In this document: piece by piece, positions 22,740-35,262 of the stretch
How positions within the stretch are numbered: the first letter of the stretch is position 1
Layout: each line of letters begins with the position of its first letter
Assembly: GCA_963930655.1 (NCBI GenBank)
Contig: OZ005601.1
Coordinates: 9,544,001-9,608,000, forward strand
DNA from: Myrica gale
Lineage: Eukaryota; Streptophyta; Magnoliopsida; Fagales; Myricaceae
Reading direction: 5' to 3'
Length of the DNA: 64,000 bases
The notes under the pieces: generated by a model
What the model was told of the DNA's origin: nothing
Seen by the model: only the letters and a program-made list of their open reading frames with translations
Database searches by the model: none
Translations under genes and position numbers: made by a program

Positions 22740-24174
22740 TTGCAACTGTCAGAGGTAATGCTTATGCAACTTTTTAATGTTAATCTAAATTTCATAGAGT
22801 TATTATTGAAACTACTTTTCTTTCCTCGGCAGCTTGAATGGTGAATCAACTTTTAAGGTGGTTAAGATACTGAGCCAAATCAGAAGTAACTAGGGGTGTT
22901 GTAAGGAAATGTTGGAGACCATAGAATTTAGAATTTAGAAATTTTGTTCTTTGCAGCGAAGGTTGTCTTTCAGGGACTGTAGGTTGCATCAAGAAATTTT
23001 GTTGTGTATTGTTCCGATGGCAAGAACTTAGGCCAGCTATCCAATATGGTATATTGGATTTCTGTTGATGGGTCGTACGCACCGTGAGGTTGAAATGTTG
23101 AAATCCATTACAACTTGCAAACACGTCAACAGCCATGCCATGATCCCTTAGCGAGTGCTATTCTTTCCCGTTTCCTTTAGAAATCAATCCTGCCTGCGCC
23201 AAATCTCTTGGGGAGGGCTTAACGACATCGATATCAGTAATTAGTTTTCTTCTATATCGCAACTTGTTTCCTATTATTTACCTTCGGGATTGTTAGGTGT
23301 TAATTAGCAGCCCATGGAAAGATGTGATACACCGTGAGCCTCTTTAGTTTTTTTGGTGAGCGAATGCACCTTGATCTTTCTCGCTCTTTTACTTGTTTGG
23401 ACCTCTGTTTCTTCGTTACCCCCATCCTTCCTGGCCCCAACCATTTTGGACACCATTCACCATTTCAGCCCCACTTATGGTAGCAGGGGTCAGATTGCAT
23501 CCTCTGTAATTTTTTGTTTAAATTGTAGGTCCAATTGGAAAAGAGATGGATACAACACATGTTCCTCATTATAATGTTCATGTTGAAAACTTTACATGAG
23601 TAACATTAAAATAGTGTGGAGTTCATATTATATAGTGTAAAGTTTATCTATTCTATTTACCTCTTTAAATTAGATAGTACAATTCGAGTATAAAATTACG
23701 AAAGGTCTTGATTCACCTGGACTTTTGGGCCCATGCTTACCCAAACGTTCATGAAGCACTGACAGTTCCTGATGAGGAACACCGTGACGTTACAGCCTGT
23801 CCAAGGTTTTGATCACGCGTGGGCTAACCCGTGGACGACAAGGCTGTGATAGTATTGCTTCAGGTACTGTGTCCGAGTCCACCCGAGAGATCCACTTGGC
23901 CCCATACTAGTCCATCTTCGGGTGTAGGTTCCAATTGTGGTCGTGAATCCGACAAATAGTCAACATAAGCAAAAAACCACCGATGTCGATGGGATTGAAC
24001 CAGGAGACGACTGTGAATCACTCACCAGGAGAACACGACCATGTGCTTGGGCGCCGAAATGGATGATGCTTCAGCCAACACATGTAACTTGGAGTTCAGG
24101 TACAGAGCTAGTAAAAAATTTATATGGATTCCTTAATAATCCTTTCGGCGTTAAGAAAGGAAAGGTTAAGATAT
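22740..24174 (+). other. OST1 3' flank and repeat-like intergenic DNA
   Basis: The first few hundred bases probably hold the OST1 3' untranslated region. No polyadenylation site could be fixed. Beyond about 23330 only short frames without domains are seen (23353-23574 and 23937-24215 plus). The block 23700-24110 is less AT-rich and may be old transposon DNA. Confidence 0.4.
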
Positions 24175-24183
24175 TAAATAAAT

Positions 24184-25567
24184 GGGTAAATTACTCCAGC
24201 AGTCCATGGGTTTAAAGCTTTCCCAAATTGATCCCTACGATATTTTTTGTCCTACAAATCCCCTTAAGAGTTTCTAACTTGTCTCAAATTGGTCCTGCTG
24301 TCAAATTGCCAACATAAATTATCTACGTGGCTAACAATGACCACGTAATAATGAATAAGCAGCCGACACGTGGAGAAAATGTACCCCACCCAAAAAATTT
24401 AGGGCGTGGGTCTACTGCAAATCTGCTCCCCCTCTCCAATTCCAGTCCCCGCCCCTCTCTCTTGCTCTACTCCACCCATATTCCTCGACTACTCTACTCC
24501 ACCCCTTCTCCGGACCTGGAACCGGGGAGTCGCAGAGAACTCTGCCCACATGGGAATTGAGAGTTGAATGCAAGTTTACATTTGAGGCCGAACGACGAGT
24601 CATCTACATTGCCAGCGGATAAGAAAACAAAGGAGGAGCAGCTTTCGTGAAATGGGTTTATGTTCTTTGAGTTGAGGCGATTCATGGCATCCAAGGAAAG
24701 ATGGTGGTTCTGAAACCTCGGGAGAGGAAATTTGAAAATCCCCTTGAGCTAACCTATATACTGCTAAGGCAGAGTCTTTTTTTTTCTTCTTCCCCTGTAT
24801 AAATATTGGGCTTTCTCTGATCGTTTAGGAGCATTTATTGTGCCTTTTCTGGGTATGAGAGGGATGCCCTTTCAACTTCAGGGGAAGGGGGTCTTAGAAA
24901 TCGCAGGCTTTTCTCCGTTTGCGCTTGGAATAATACCAATAATAAGAAAGAACTTCTTGGCTTTGGGAGCAACAACAACAACCTCGAGCCAATTTCTGTG
25001 CTTCATATGAGAAGAAGCTCGAGCCCTCCCACATTGACATAAGGACGAGTGGGCATCGGAGCTCCAACCAATTCCCAGTGGACTAGAGGCGGTAACTGGT
25101 GGTGGGGGGAAATGCGGGCTTGGATTGGAAGATTGGGAGAGCGAGCCGTTGAGGATGATGAAGGCATTGAATTTAGGGGATTTTAGGTCACGTTCAAGGA
25201 CGATGGAGAGCTGGAAGGATAACTCCAAATCAAAATCCAAATCGCCTAGTTGGTCGAGGGAATCAGAGGCGAGTGAACAATTGAGGAGTGTGGATGTGAA
25301 GATGGTGAAGAAGAGTACTGAGGAGGTGCAGGACAAAACTTGACCTTCGATGGAAAATTTGTTATTTGGCAATTTTAACACGAGTTTGTTTTTCATTGGA
25401 TCTAACGTGATAGATGTTAGCAATGTCATCAATTTCCGTTATCTAAGTTAACGGATGACTAAATTAAGAATTGATCCAAACCACAAAGATGGTCGTAAGA
25501 CAAAATTTACCACAAGGACTAAACTGAGAATCACAAAAACCCCAAAGACTAGCCGAGTAATTTACCC
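24184..25567. mobile_element. MULE-like element (1384 bp) with an internal open frame
   Basis: The left end GGGTAAATTACTC and the right end GAGTAATTTACCC are inverted repeats, with looser similarity continuing inward for 100 bp or more (AGTCCATGGG versus AGTCTTTGGGG; TTTGTCCTAC versus TTTGTCTTACG). The flanks TAAATAAAT (24175-24183) and TAAATATAT (25568-25576) match at 8 of 9 positions, as expected for an old Mutator-type target-site duplication. There is no transposase. The interior is less AT-rich than its surroundings and holds a 184-codon open frame on the minus strand, suggesting captured host DNA. Confidence 0.75.
24878..25432 (-). CDS. Uninterrupted 184-codon frame inside the MULE-like element, unknown
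   Basis: I do not recognise this product. The frame contains a hydrophobic stretch (SCTSSVLFFTIFTSTLLNCS), a Ser/Pro-rich linker (SQSSNPSPHFPPPPVTASSP) and a basic segment (HMKHRNWLEVVVVAPKAKKF) before its stop. It starts in the right inverted repeat, so at most the later part can be captured exon sequence. It might be a shadow of a non-coding fragment. No introns or family motifs could be assigned. The opposite strand also has a short frame (25125-25343), rich in Ser, Arg and Lys. Confidence 0.3.
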   Translation of the reverse strand: MMTLLTSITLDPMKNKLVLKLPNNKFSIEGQVLSCTSSVLFFTIFTSTLLNCSLASDSLDQLGDLDFDLELSFQLSIVLERDLKSPKFNAFIILNGSLSQSSNPSPHFPPPPVTASSPLGIGWSSDAHSSLCQCGRARASSHMKHRNWLEVVVVAPKAKKFFLIIGIIPSANGEKPAISKTPFP

Positions 25568-25576
25568 TAAATATAT

Positions 25577-26409
25577 CGCTAAGAATCTTAAGATAGGCCC
25601 TTGTGAGGAATAAAGATAAATTCCACGCATTGTTTGGACACTAATATTCCCTGAGGTTGTCAATTAGGGCAGTTGGCTGCTGAATATATTAAGAAGTAGA
25701 TAGAGCAAACACCACCACTATAAAGGAAATCTTATTCTCATTATTGATGTTACTGATTTGAGACCCCTACTGCTTCTTGTCTTCAGACTTATTTCCCGAT
25801 CTAATGCATACAGTGGCAAACTCTTAAGGGAAAATGAAAAAAAAAATTACTATGTAATGTAAAAAAATATCGTAAGAGTTAAAATATAAAAAATTAAAGA
25901 CTAAAAATATTTAAATACAAATATCGTACTATTTGAATTAAGACACCTGCCAGATAGACCCTCCCTTGGATATATATATATATATCTTTGTCGTCTAAAA
26001 TATATTGACTTACAAAATCAAAGTATTCAAGCACGTAAATTTTTTTTTTGCAAAAAGAAACTGCCTATATATTATATATTGTTTTGAGTTTTGGAAGTTA
26101 ATGTACAACAGAACATGAACTATACCTCAATAGAAATAGCGAAGGCGGCGCACATTGAGAGTATGCCTTTAAGGAAAGGCAAGGGGGATGGTTGAGTTTT
26201 CAGTGGGTCAAGCGGCAGGCCTGGTAAAAAAAAATTGGGAGCCAACCGGGGGAGGTGGCCTTGTTCGTCCCCCTTGCCTTCGCCTGTGAATGCATGCCCC
26301 TTGGCCCCAGCTGCATCACTCTTGCTGCTTGTCGCCTAATCAAGAGTTGAAGCAGACGACATAAACTATTGAGCCTACTTCCGAGTGGCATTTGACTAGC
26401 TATTTGTGA
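25577..26409. other. Intergenic, with dispersed repeat copy at about 25815-25945
   Basis: The part from about 25815 (GGCAAACTCTTAAGGGAAAATG onward) resembles 47343-47480 (CCAACTCTTAAGAGAAAATG), so both are copies of one non-coding repeat family. A TA microsatellite lies at about 25972-25985. No gene was recognised. Confidence 0.45.
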
Positions 26410-28268
26410 CGAAGTGTATAAAAATCTTATCTCATTCTCTGCAATATTTGTGCACATAGTTCCATGCACCTTTATAGAGGGACAATAACAAACTATCCTA
26501 AAATCACGTAAGAATATTTGTATGAAAAGTATTCGTTGTAACAGAATGATCTTTAAGGAATGTTTTAGGGCATTATAGAAGTTGATGCACTGTATTGAGG
26601 TGTGGTCTTTGGATCAGATGGTTGTGATTCAACATCCCCTCGCAAGCCAAACGATAAGGGAACCACAGTGAGGCTTGATCGTAAAAAGTTGAACTGAGAC
26701 ACTAAAAGCGGTTTTGTGAAAATGTCTGCGAGCTGGTCTTTGCTGGGAAGAAACGTGACACGTAATATACCATTGGCAACCGGTAGCTGGCGAAGTGGAA
26801 ATCGATATCAACGTGTTTTGTTCGAGAGTGTAGAACAGGGTTAACAGATAAGTACATGGCCCCCAAATTATCACACCATAAGGTAAGCGTCCGCGAGAGG
26901 AAGACCCCAAGCTAGCGCGGCAAAGACTGAACCCAAAGTAATTCTACAGTGGTGTTGGCAACACTCTTGTATTCAGCTTCAGTGTTTGATTTTGCAACGG
27001 TGGGCTGTTAGCAAGAGCTCTAAGAAACAAGAGTGGAACCCATGAAGACGCAGTGGCAACCAGTGCTCCGACGATCATCAGGATAGCCTACCCAGTTAGC
27101 GTCGGAGAAGGCAGTGTGTTGAGAGAGAGGAACACCAGATGTGAAGGCCATAGTGTGAAGTATGTCAAAGATATCGAAGGATACGCTTCACCGCTTGCCA
27201 ATGGGGAATGCGAGGGGAGTGCATGTCCTGAAAAACCTTGCTAACAACAAAGGCTAAATCAGGTATGGTGAAAAGACAGATATTGCAGTCCACCTACGAT
27301 ACTGCGATATTCAACTGGATTATCGAAGGGATCACCAAGTGTAGCCGACAACTGAGCAAACGTAGCAAGGGGAGAACCAATCGGCTTTGAGGTTGACATA
27401 CCAGTTAGAAGAAGAAGATATGGAATGTATTTAGGCTGAGACAAGATGATATCATCGGAGGTGGGAAGCACTTCAATGCCGAGGAAAAAAGACAGAGGCC
27501 CCATATCCTTAATAGGGAAAGCCTGACCAAGTGTAGCAATCATGTGCGAGATGACTGAGTGACTAGACCCAGGACGACGATGTCGTCAACATAAACCAAA
27601 ACATATAGAGTGAGTGTTGGCCGATGGCAGATAAACAGAGAAAAGTCAAATCTGGGGGCATGGAAACCAAGCTCAAGAAGATGACAACTTAGGCGAGAGA
27701 ATCACGCCCGAGGAGCCTGTTTGAGACCATAAAGTGACTTCTGGAACTTGCAAATGTGAGATGGAAAATCAATGTGAGAAAAACCTAGGAGTTGGCTCAT
27801 ATACACATTCTCAGACAGAGTGTCTTGTAAAAAGGCATTTTGAATGTCAAGTTGTCATATATGTCAATTGGAAGAAACGACAATAGTGACAACAGTAGTG
27901 GATTTAACCACAAGACTGAACGTCTCAGTAAAATCAACACCAACAAGTTGATGGTACCCCTTCGCAACAAATTGAGCTTTCCGACGCTCAAGAGATCCAT
28001 TGGCATGATATTTGGATATAAAAATCCATCTGCAACCAAGAAGATTGTTAGAAGTGGAGGGAGGAACAATAGTTAAGAGAAGGTGAGGGAAGCCTATTTA
28101 TAAGGTATATAACAGTGCTAAAGGCTTCGTGCCAAAAGGAACGAGGCATGGAGGAGTGAGATAGGAGGGCAAGTCCAGTCTCAACTATATGGCGATGTTT
28201 CCTCTCAGCAGTGTCATTCTATTAGGCACATGTGGACAGGAAACACGATGTAAAATATTATGGGAGGC
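26410..28268 (-). pseudogene. Ty1/copia retrotransposon relic (integrase end, RT, RNase H, probable 3' LTR part)
   Basis: Reading the minus strand from 28268, the end of the integrase core appears (TAERKHRHIVETGLALLSHS, then PRSFWHEAFSTVIYLINRLP). Next come reverse transcriptase blocks: GCRWIFISKYHANGSLERRK and VGVDFTETFS near 28060-27900, the catalytic YVDD box at 27593-27582 within VLVYVDDIVVLG, and PIKDMGPLSFFLGIEVLPTS near 27520. The RNase H part follows ([20 protein letters not shown] near 26990-26930; [20 protein letters not shown] near 26890-26830). Many shifts and stops show it is dead. About 26410-26610 looks like part of a 3' LTR, with a TATA-like CTCTATAAAGG. Gag and most of integrase are absent: the coding homology stops abruptly at the gypsy LTR at 28269. 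Confidence 0.85.
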
Positions 28269-28645
28269 TGATGTTGTCAAGAATCACCACAATGCTCGGA
28301 AGCCAAATGAACCTGCAAGAATCACCGAGGGGGTGGCCTCGAATCAAGTCTCCGATGGCCAAGTCAGTGTTTAAGAGAGAATATGAGTATTCTGAAGACA
28401 GAATTGAACTTGGGTCTAATGAGGAAAATACCTGGATTTTTATACATGTACCAGCATCGTAGTCCTGTTAGGAGGCTACCTCTTAAGGTAGTAGAGTTGT
28501 ATTAGGAGAATTTCCGAACAAGTAAGTTGTTTATGAGGAGTCCTATTCTTGATTGGACAGTCAATATACGGCGTGCGCTAATGGGCCAGAGTCCAACTAT
28601 TGGCTCTGCCACCCGACCCGGAGGTAGCTTTCCCTGTGGTCACAG
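28269..28645 (-). repeat. Ty3/gypsy LTR-like segment (solo or orphan LTR), minus orientation
   Basis: The reverse complement aligns along its length with the gypsy LTR at 43246-43637: CCCATTAGCG, CTCTACTACCTTAAGAGGTA, GTATTTTCCTCATTA, CAGAATACTCA, TCTCTCTTAAACACT, CATCGGAG and GAGCATTGTGGTGATTCTTG occur in the same order. The LTR 3' end (in its own orientation) is at 28269; the other boundary is uncertain. It directly truncates the copia integrase. No clean 5-bp duplication was found, so it may mark a rearrangement rather than a simple insertion. Confidence 0.75.
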
Positions 28646-29500
28646 GGCATTCAGCAGGAAGCGTCGCAGGTAAAGGCGAGGTCTCCGCAGCACCCGATAA
28701 GGCCGTTGATTGATTGTTTCAGCAGAGTTGTGCCATGTTCATGGAGGTTACTTTCAGCAATTTTTCCTTCTGATTACCTTAGTAGAGATATAATGTGTAA
28801 TGGAGGATGTAAATTTGGGTTCATCAATGTGTAACTACATGATTCTGTGGTGAGATCATGCAGATTGTAAACGGGTTCCTTAATTGTCTTATGCTTTCGA
28901 TAATTCGGAGTATAGCCTGGCCCTTACTTTTTGATGTAAAGTTGAGGAGATTACTAATCAACAATATTGAATGCAAATATTACATGTAACTATTGTGGTG
29001 AATAAGTTCATAAAAAATTTGGGGGCAAGAACTTGAATTTGGGATATATATGAACCGAATCTGAAAGTCTAAGGGGACTTTTAAGTATTTCCTCAAGTAA
29101 TTTCGTTCAGGAAAGCCGGCTAGTCTCCATCCACTGTCATGTGCATGTTGACCGTTTCGGAAATCAGATGAGTCTTCTCAATCATTGTATATCTTGCCTA
29201 ACTCTTTCAGAAACCAAAAACGTAATTTTCCATCAAATGAAAAATGTCCACTCTCCCGATCTTTCTACAAAGCCCCCATTTGTCAGTCTCAAATTTCCGA
29301 ATAGGGAAACCTCGTGGACTGAATATGTACTTTTTGGGAAAAAGCAGATCAGTCCGACCTCTGGCTTAAGAAGCAGGCCCATGGGGTACTTCGTTGGGAA
29401 AACATCAGTTACACGATATAGGGCCTCAACCTATGGGCCAAACCTGGCCCGTATATACCTGACCTTTTTGTGAATGCTTCTAGACAGTTCTAGGAATATA
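28646..29500 (+). other. Possible 3' end of a truncated gene plus flank
   Basis: After the LTR, one frame reads SVAGKGEVSAAPDKAVD and then a stop (about 28665-28715). The next 300 bases look like a plant 3' untranslated region: T-rich, with no coding. No homology was recognised. The frame 29141-29473 shows no domain. This is only a suggestion that the right side of the LTR junction was once genic. Confidence 0.25.
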
Positions 29501-31930
29501 AAAAATGGCCCCAAGCAAGAATAAGGCGTAAATGCACATCTACTTGGTAAAAAAAAGTTGCAAATTAGTACATGAAATATAAAAAGATACAAATTAATTG
29601 TTGTAATAAAGTTTCAATTAGAAACTAGTCTTTTATCCATCTTCGTCTATTTCATTAATGACAGATGTTAATCAACACTAACTACTACTTGCCTAAATAG
29701 AACTCGTAGTTTACTAACATATGTTATCAGTAAAAGAGACAGAGGATGTGTTTCTAACTAAAACCTTACCATAGTGTTTGTAACTTTCATAGAAGACAGA
29801 TTATAAATGAATCTATGGCCAAGAATAACGCACGGCCATAATTTGGTGGGCAATAATGTTACAATGGCCACAATGGCCTTTAAGAGGCGTGGGATCCCAC
29901 TCTTTCGTTCGAACATTTTCACCTCCGATTGATGTGTGTGTATATATATATATATTACCAAAAAAAAAAAACACCCTCCGTAACGTCGTTCGACCACGTA
30001 CCCAGCAGTAAATTCCTATCGTTGTCTTCACGTTTTCTCCACTGACTGAGGCACCCACGTGGCACGTGGCCACATTTTAATTTTTTTTTCACTTATTGTT
30101 CAAAGATTTTCTCTAATTATTCTAATCTTCTGGATTTCGTTTTGTTTTTATATAAAATTTCACACGTAGGTGACGCTTTCGAGCGAATCAAGCCTCTGTT
30201 CCCGGCGCCTATAACGGTCTTTCTACTGGGTATATTATTTTCCAGGTCACCGTCACGACACTGTTTTAAGTAGAATTGTACGACCACGTGGTTATCTCAC
30301 ATGCTGCCGTTTTATTCTTCTCTGCTATCCAACACCACTTACCGTAAAGTAAATCATGAGATTGGGAAATAAATAAGTTACTGTGTTAGTGCCCAAATCT
30401 TAATTAAACCTCATAGCGGAAAAAATGCGATGATTCCCGCGTATATTATACCCGCAGTCCCCTCCAGTTTTGTTAGATTTGATGTGCATAATTGGCAATT
30501 GCATATACGTGTAGAAATAAAAATATACGCTTTCATTTAACTGATAAGCAGTCGACAATATCCACAAACGTGTAAAGGAGTTAGTTCTCCGCACATATAT
30601 ATTAATTTATTTACTTTATTACAAAACGACATCATTTAAAATGGTTTCAAATTTTCTATGACTGTTCTGGAGTATTTACTTATCGACCCATAGAAAAAAG
30701 TTTGAAAAACAAAAATGCAAGCGAATAAGAAATAATTTTACTTTTTTTCCAAAATAATATATACGGAAAATCCGGAAAACGACGGAAATCCGTTTGAGCT
30801 ACGGAGTCACGAGTCAAAAATAAACGCACCGACGCGTTCGTATTATCATGGATCGGTGGCTTGATATACCCGGTAAGCGTGTCGGTCGGATGAGTGTCGG
30901 CACCGACACGCGAGTTTTGTTCCCGGTTGGTTCTATTTGCATTTCCCTTTTTCTTGTTTTTTTCTTATTCACACAGGCCCCCGATGGGTCCCCGTTGTGC
31001 TCTCTACGTGCTTTACATTTCACTTGGTGCACGAGGCGAAAAATATTTGGATGTATCAAGCCTGCACGGCTGCACGTGAGCTACAACCAATGGAAAGGGA
31101 CATGTGTCGTGGCATTGCACCTACTAGACCCTGACGGTTTAACCAATAAGAAAATATGTGGTCTTTTTTAGCTTACTTTAATTATAAGTGAATCACAACC
31201 CACAAAATGGACGATACCGTATTTGCAAAATAAATGTCTGTCGGTGTTCCAATTTATGATAACGTATAGATCTTTTTTGTGATTAACAGAAAGTGCATAT
31301 GTGCTTTAAAAATTGAAATTTTATGCCAAGCTCGACGCGTTTTTAAGGTCCTAATTAAATATTTTACGCTTGTAAGTGTTGGCTTCTTTTATATGGAACA
31401 AACATGCTGGTAAACGCATATCATGCACAGGTTGTAAGTACAATAACCGATATAGAAAAGATAAATTACCTTAGGGATGTACATTTTATAAAAATTTATA
31501 GGATTTTAATAGAATTGTGCATATTTGTGTAGATTGAAGTTTTATAGGTTTTTGTGTAAAAATTGGTGATTTTTTTTAAAGATATTTAGTTTTTATTGAA
31601 GTTCGTGAAAGGGTGTAGAGAGAGATAATTTTATGTAATTATTTAATAAAAAATTATTAGAGTTATGGTAAAATATATATAGAGAAAATATTTGAAGTTT
31701 GTAAAAAGGTCGGAATTTTGAGATTTATATATTTATTTTATAAATTTTATTATATTATATTATATTTTAAAATACTTTTACAAAACAATGTCGCCGTAAT
31801 ATTTGTACGCTACATGTGGTTGAATTAGTAATAATAACGTTGATTCGAATTTTATGCTTTGTCCCGAGATCACGGAGCGGAGTATGGAGAGAAGATTTGA
31901 CCAGTACAAAATGTTAGATCATACATATAT
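29501..31930. other. Intergenic, no supported gene
   Basis: AT-rich, with a TA microsatellite at 29940-29955 followed by an A-run. Motifs such as CCACGTGGCACGTGGCC (30055-30071) resemble ACGT-core promoter elements, but no gene follows that I can support. The frame 30848-31171 plus (107 codons) has no family motif. Around 31500-31800 the DNA resembles the AT-rich MITE family noted at 31935. Confidence 0.4.
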
Positions 31931-31934
31931 GGGT

Positions 31935-32120
31935 GCGTTTGCACTAAAAAAAATCACAATATTTTTCACCAATTTACAATAAAATATTACAATATAATAT
32001 ATCTCTCTTATAAAAAAATTACAAAAAATATAAAAAAATTATATCTCTCTTCACTTTTTCACTAAACTCAATACCAACACAAACCCCAATACTAAAAAAT
32101 TTTCAACACAAACACAACCT
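31935..32120. mobile_element. AT-rich MITE family A, copy 1
   Basis: Starts near GGGTGCGTTTGCAC and ends CACAAACACAACCTA, which are imperfect inverted repeats. The body (TATTACAATATAATATATC, TCACTTTTTCACTAAACTCA) recurs at 41176-41354, 55205-55378 and 56175-56352, and in reverse at about 32720-32968 and 33107-33212. Target-site duplication not resolved. The short G-rich ends suggest hAT affiliation but this is not proven. Confidence 0.7.
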
Positions 32121-35064
32121 AAGTCAAACTCTAGAAGAAAGTAGAGACTTGAGAACTAAGATTGATTACTATTTATTCGTTTTCAATTGATTTTCTTGAG
32201 TTCCAATCATAATTTTTGTAACATATAAAAGAAAAAAATGTGGTAGCAAATTTACTTTAATCATCATTTACTCAATTTATTAATCAGAAATTACGGAATA
32301 TGAGATTAATTTAGTAGCATTCTGTATTTTATTTTATTTTGTTATAAATGTCGGGACGAACAAAACTTATCTTACTTTTTAAGTGTGAACAACTAATCTC
32401 TATCGCTAAGAAGTAAGCTAGAACTCATGGTTGTTTATTTCAAGTGTTAATTGCTGAAATTGTGGTCCTGATAATAATGTACAAAAAATGATTAATTCGT
32501 TTTAGTTTCTCAGAACATATTTAACAGGAATCTCATAGATTGCGGTCTGATTTGTGTAGTCCATACGCGGAATGGCCCACAAAAGTTTCTCAGACAACAT
32601 TTTGTCGCGAATCCATTTTTGTACGGCGGTTCAAAACGGGCCCCACAATAGCTTTGGTCCTACAGGTCAGCAGCACCACATGACTCGTACTCAGTGCATT
32701 TTCGGTTGAGTTTTTTGTTTTTTTAAAAAATTAGATATTATTTTAATATTTATATATTAAACATCATAGATGATGAGTTTGTTTTGTAAAATTTTAATGT
32801 TGTTATAATTTTAAGTATTTATTTAATGAAAAAGTGAAAAGAGGTAATTTTTTTATATTTTTTGTAGTAAAAATAATGATTTAATGGGAGAGAGAGATTA
32901 TATTATAATATTTTATTGTGTTAAAATTTTAAAGGGTGTAAAATTTTAAAACACAAACGCAACCTAAATATACGTTTTTAAATAAAATACTTTATTATTT
33001 TTTAATAATTTATATACGATCATCTAAATATTCATAATATAAATTTAAAATCAGCTAAATATTTATCATTCTACCTATTTCTTTTCCACCTCTTAAATAT
33101 CTAAAACTGTGTTTTAGAAGTAAAATTGTGAGAGAAAGAGATTATATTATAATTTTGTATTGTATTAAAATTTTAAAGAAGATAAAATTTTAGTTTCAAA
33201 ACGAGCCTTAATCACAACGAACGGGTAAATTCAACAAATTGCAATGAGACAGTTACGTACCAATGTACCATTAAAGTCAGCATCACAACTGGCGAACAAT
33301 CATAAGTCCATGTAGACAAAAGAATAGTCGGAATCCGGAGGCAAAGTCACGTGACCCTGCCCCACGTCGCATGCTGCTCCAGAGTCCCTGAGCCCATACA
33401 TACAGCTGGAATCGAGCGGTGATTCGCTGTGTGGGCTCCACCATGACATGGTGAATCTGTGCTGCCACGTTCATTAACGTGTGGACCGACCGTTTGAACG
33501 TGCGAAGAGGGATCCACGACGACATGGCTCTTACATGCTAACACGCAGGATCCATACGCCACCCCCGCTTTTCCCGGCGCATACTGCCACGTAAGCTCAA
33601 AATAATCTACCCCGACACCGGCATTTACCGCTGTACAGTACACATTCAGAAGACCGGTAGTGTACTGTCACTGTTCCATTACTAAGGTTACGCAGGCTTT
33701 TCGCGCATCAAACCCATGTGTACGTGACAACTAACATGTCGTACAGACATACCTACTCTGTTATGGCGCGTGCAACCTACTGCCTTCAACGAGGATCTTT
33801 CTTGGACCGTGTTTTCCACGCGGAGTCGTTTTGCTAACTGGCATACATTATAGGCTTAGACATTCCCTTGTTAGACAGCGAAAGAGCAACGATGAAACTT
33901 ATGATGCTAAGGGGAAAATAGAGTCTGAATATGCAATTTCTTTTCTTTTTGGTAAGTGGCAAGTGTAATAGAATATGCAGTTTGGGGACAAACAAAAACA
34001 AAGAGAAATAGAATTTGAAACGTTTGGAAGACCATTTAGCTAGGGACAATGGAAACTTATGAAGCTAAGGGAAAAATAGAGTCTGAATTTTTTAAGTCCT
34101 TGTCCGAAGGGATTTGCTACTAATCAAAGCTACAACGACTTCAATACGATCGCGTAATAGATCCTAAAAAACGGCAGGTTCACCAAGTTAAGACGCAGAA
34201 GCTTATATATATTTCTATTTTCTTGATTTTATATGAAGAGAGGTCCGCATCTTTCCTTACCGACACGAGGAAGCAAGGACGCTGTCGGTGTACTGATTTG
34301 TTTTATATAATGGTTAGGGAGCTCAACTAGCCAACTGTACTAATATTGGAGTGTCATGAATTTTCCACTCCAAAAGTTATGGCTATCGTACTGTGAAGCA
34401 CAAAGGTTTATGGAGGGCAAATTCAACAAGCGACTTGTGTGCATTATATTCAATTTTTCTTAATTAACTATATATATACAAATAACTCAATCGAAGGGCA
34501 TAGATAATTTGGCATATCTATATTTGTGGGTTATTTTACTTATTTGATTTCACTAATTGTCCAAGAAAAGTACTGGTACTCATATATTTGCTTGGTTTTT
34601 CCCACATCAATTTACCACGTCTCATAAAAAAATGTTGCAAGAAAATAATGACACACAATAAGATTAATTTTATTTTTTTAACCAAAAAACAGGAGAAAAA
34701 GGGCATTTGAGGAAGTTGCTGTCTCGTGGTGGCAACTACTCCATAAAATAGTGCATGAAGCCCACACCTTGACTGCATTAATTCTACATTTTTGGAAGAT
34801 GGAGAAGTCTTTTGGAAGGAAGCAATTCAAGAGTGCAATGCAAGTCAGTGAACAAAGAAAAGAAGAGGGAGAGGAGGGTGCACGGCTTTCACTACTGAAA
34901 TTTGTTTAAGAGGGAGAGTATTTTGGAAGGGATTGATGCAAAGAGTAGGCCTGAAGTTAGTTAAAAGAGAGTGAAAGGTGAAAGGGCAGGGCATGTGATG
35001 TGATTGAGGACTATCATTCCCCTTGAGGCCCAAACCAAACGTGCTCGCTGCTCTACACTCACTT
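32121..35064. other. Intergenic with further decayed family A copies
   Basis: About 32720-32968 and 33107-33212 are related to MITE family A. The block 33220-33840 is less AT-rich and has open frames on the minus strand (33347-33643 and 33283-33525) without recognisable domains. It contains several CACGT/ACGTG motifs. No microRNA precursor or gene was recognised in 33850-35060. Confidence 0.4.
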
Positions 35065-35262
35065 TTAGAGTGTATTCGGTTATGAGTATTGTGAGAATTT
35101 TTTGTGTTTTAAAAATTTTTAGGTGATGTTAATTTTATTGGTATGCGTGTTGTAGTTATTTTTATGTGAGGTTAAAAATGATGTTTGGTTGTAGAATTTT
35201 TGTGTTGTGAGAATACAAAAAATCCTGAGAATTTTTACCTAAACGAACAACCCCTTAGTCTT
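35065..35262. mobile_element. AT-rich MITE family B, copy 1
   Basis: Begins near GTATTCGGTTATGAGTATTG and ends TTTTTACCTAAACGAACAA. It is the approximate reverse complement of 35873-36055, sharing GTTATTTTTATGTG(A/G)(G/T), AAAAATGATGTTTGGTTG-like and TATTGGTATGC blocks. A third relative lies at 37600-37780. Non-coding. Confidence 0.7.

Noticed and set aside
23800-24060. Possible tRNA-like or 5S-like sequence
   Set aside because: No complete A and B boxes with a foldable cloverleaf were seen.
24450-24500. CT-rich sequence resembling a miR482/2118-type microRNA (CTACTCCACCCAT)
   Set aside because: No partner arm able to form a precursor hairpin is present nearby; it lies in a low-complexity CT/CC-rich part of the MULE-like element.
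30848-31171. 107-codon plus-strand frame starting MDRWLDIPGKRVGRM
   Set aside because: No domain, splice pattern or homology recognised; frame is within chance length for this DNA.
34970-35010. AAGGGCAGGGCATGTGATG, vaguely like miR164
   Set aside because: Too many differences from the mature sequence and no complementary arm seen in the flanks.
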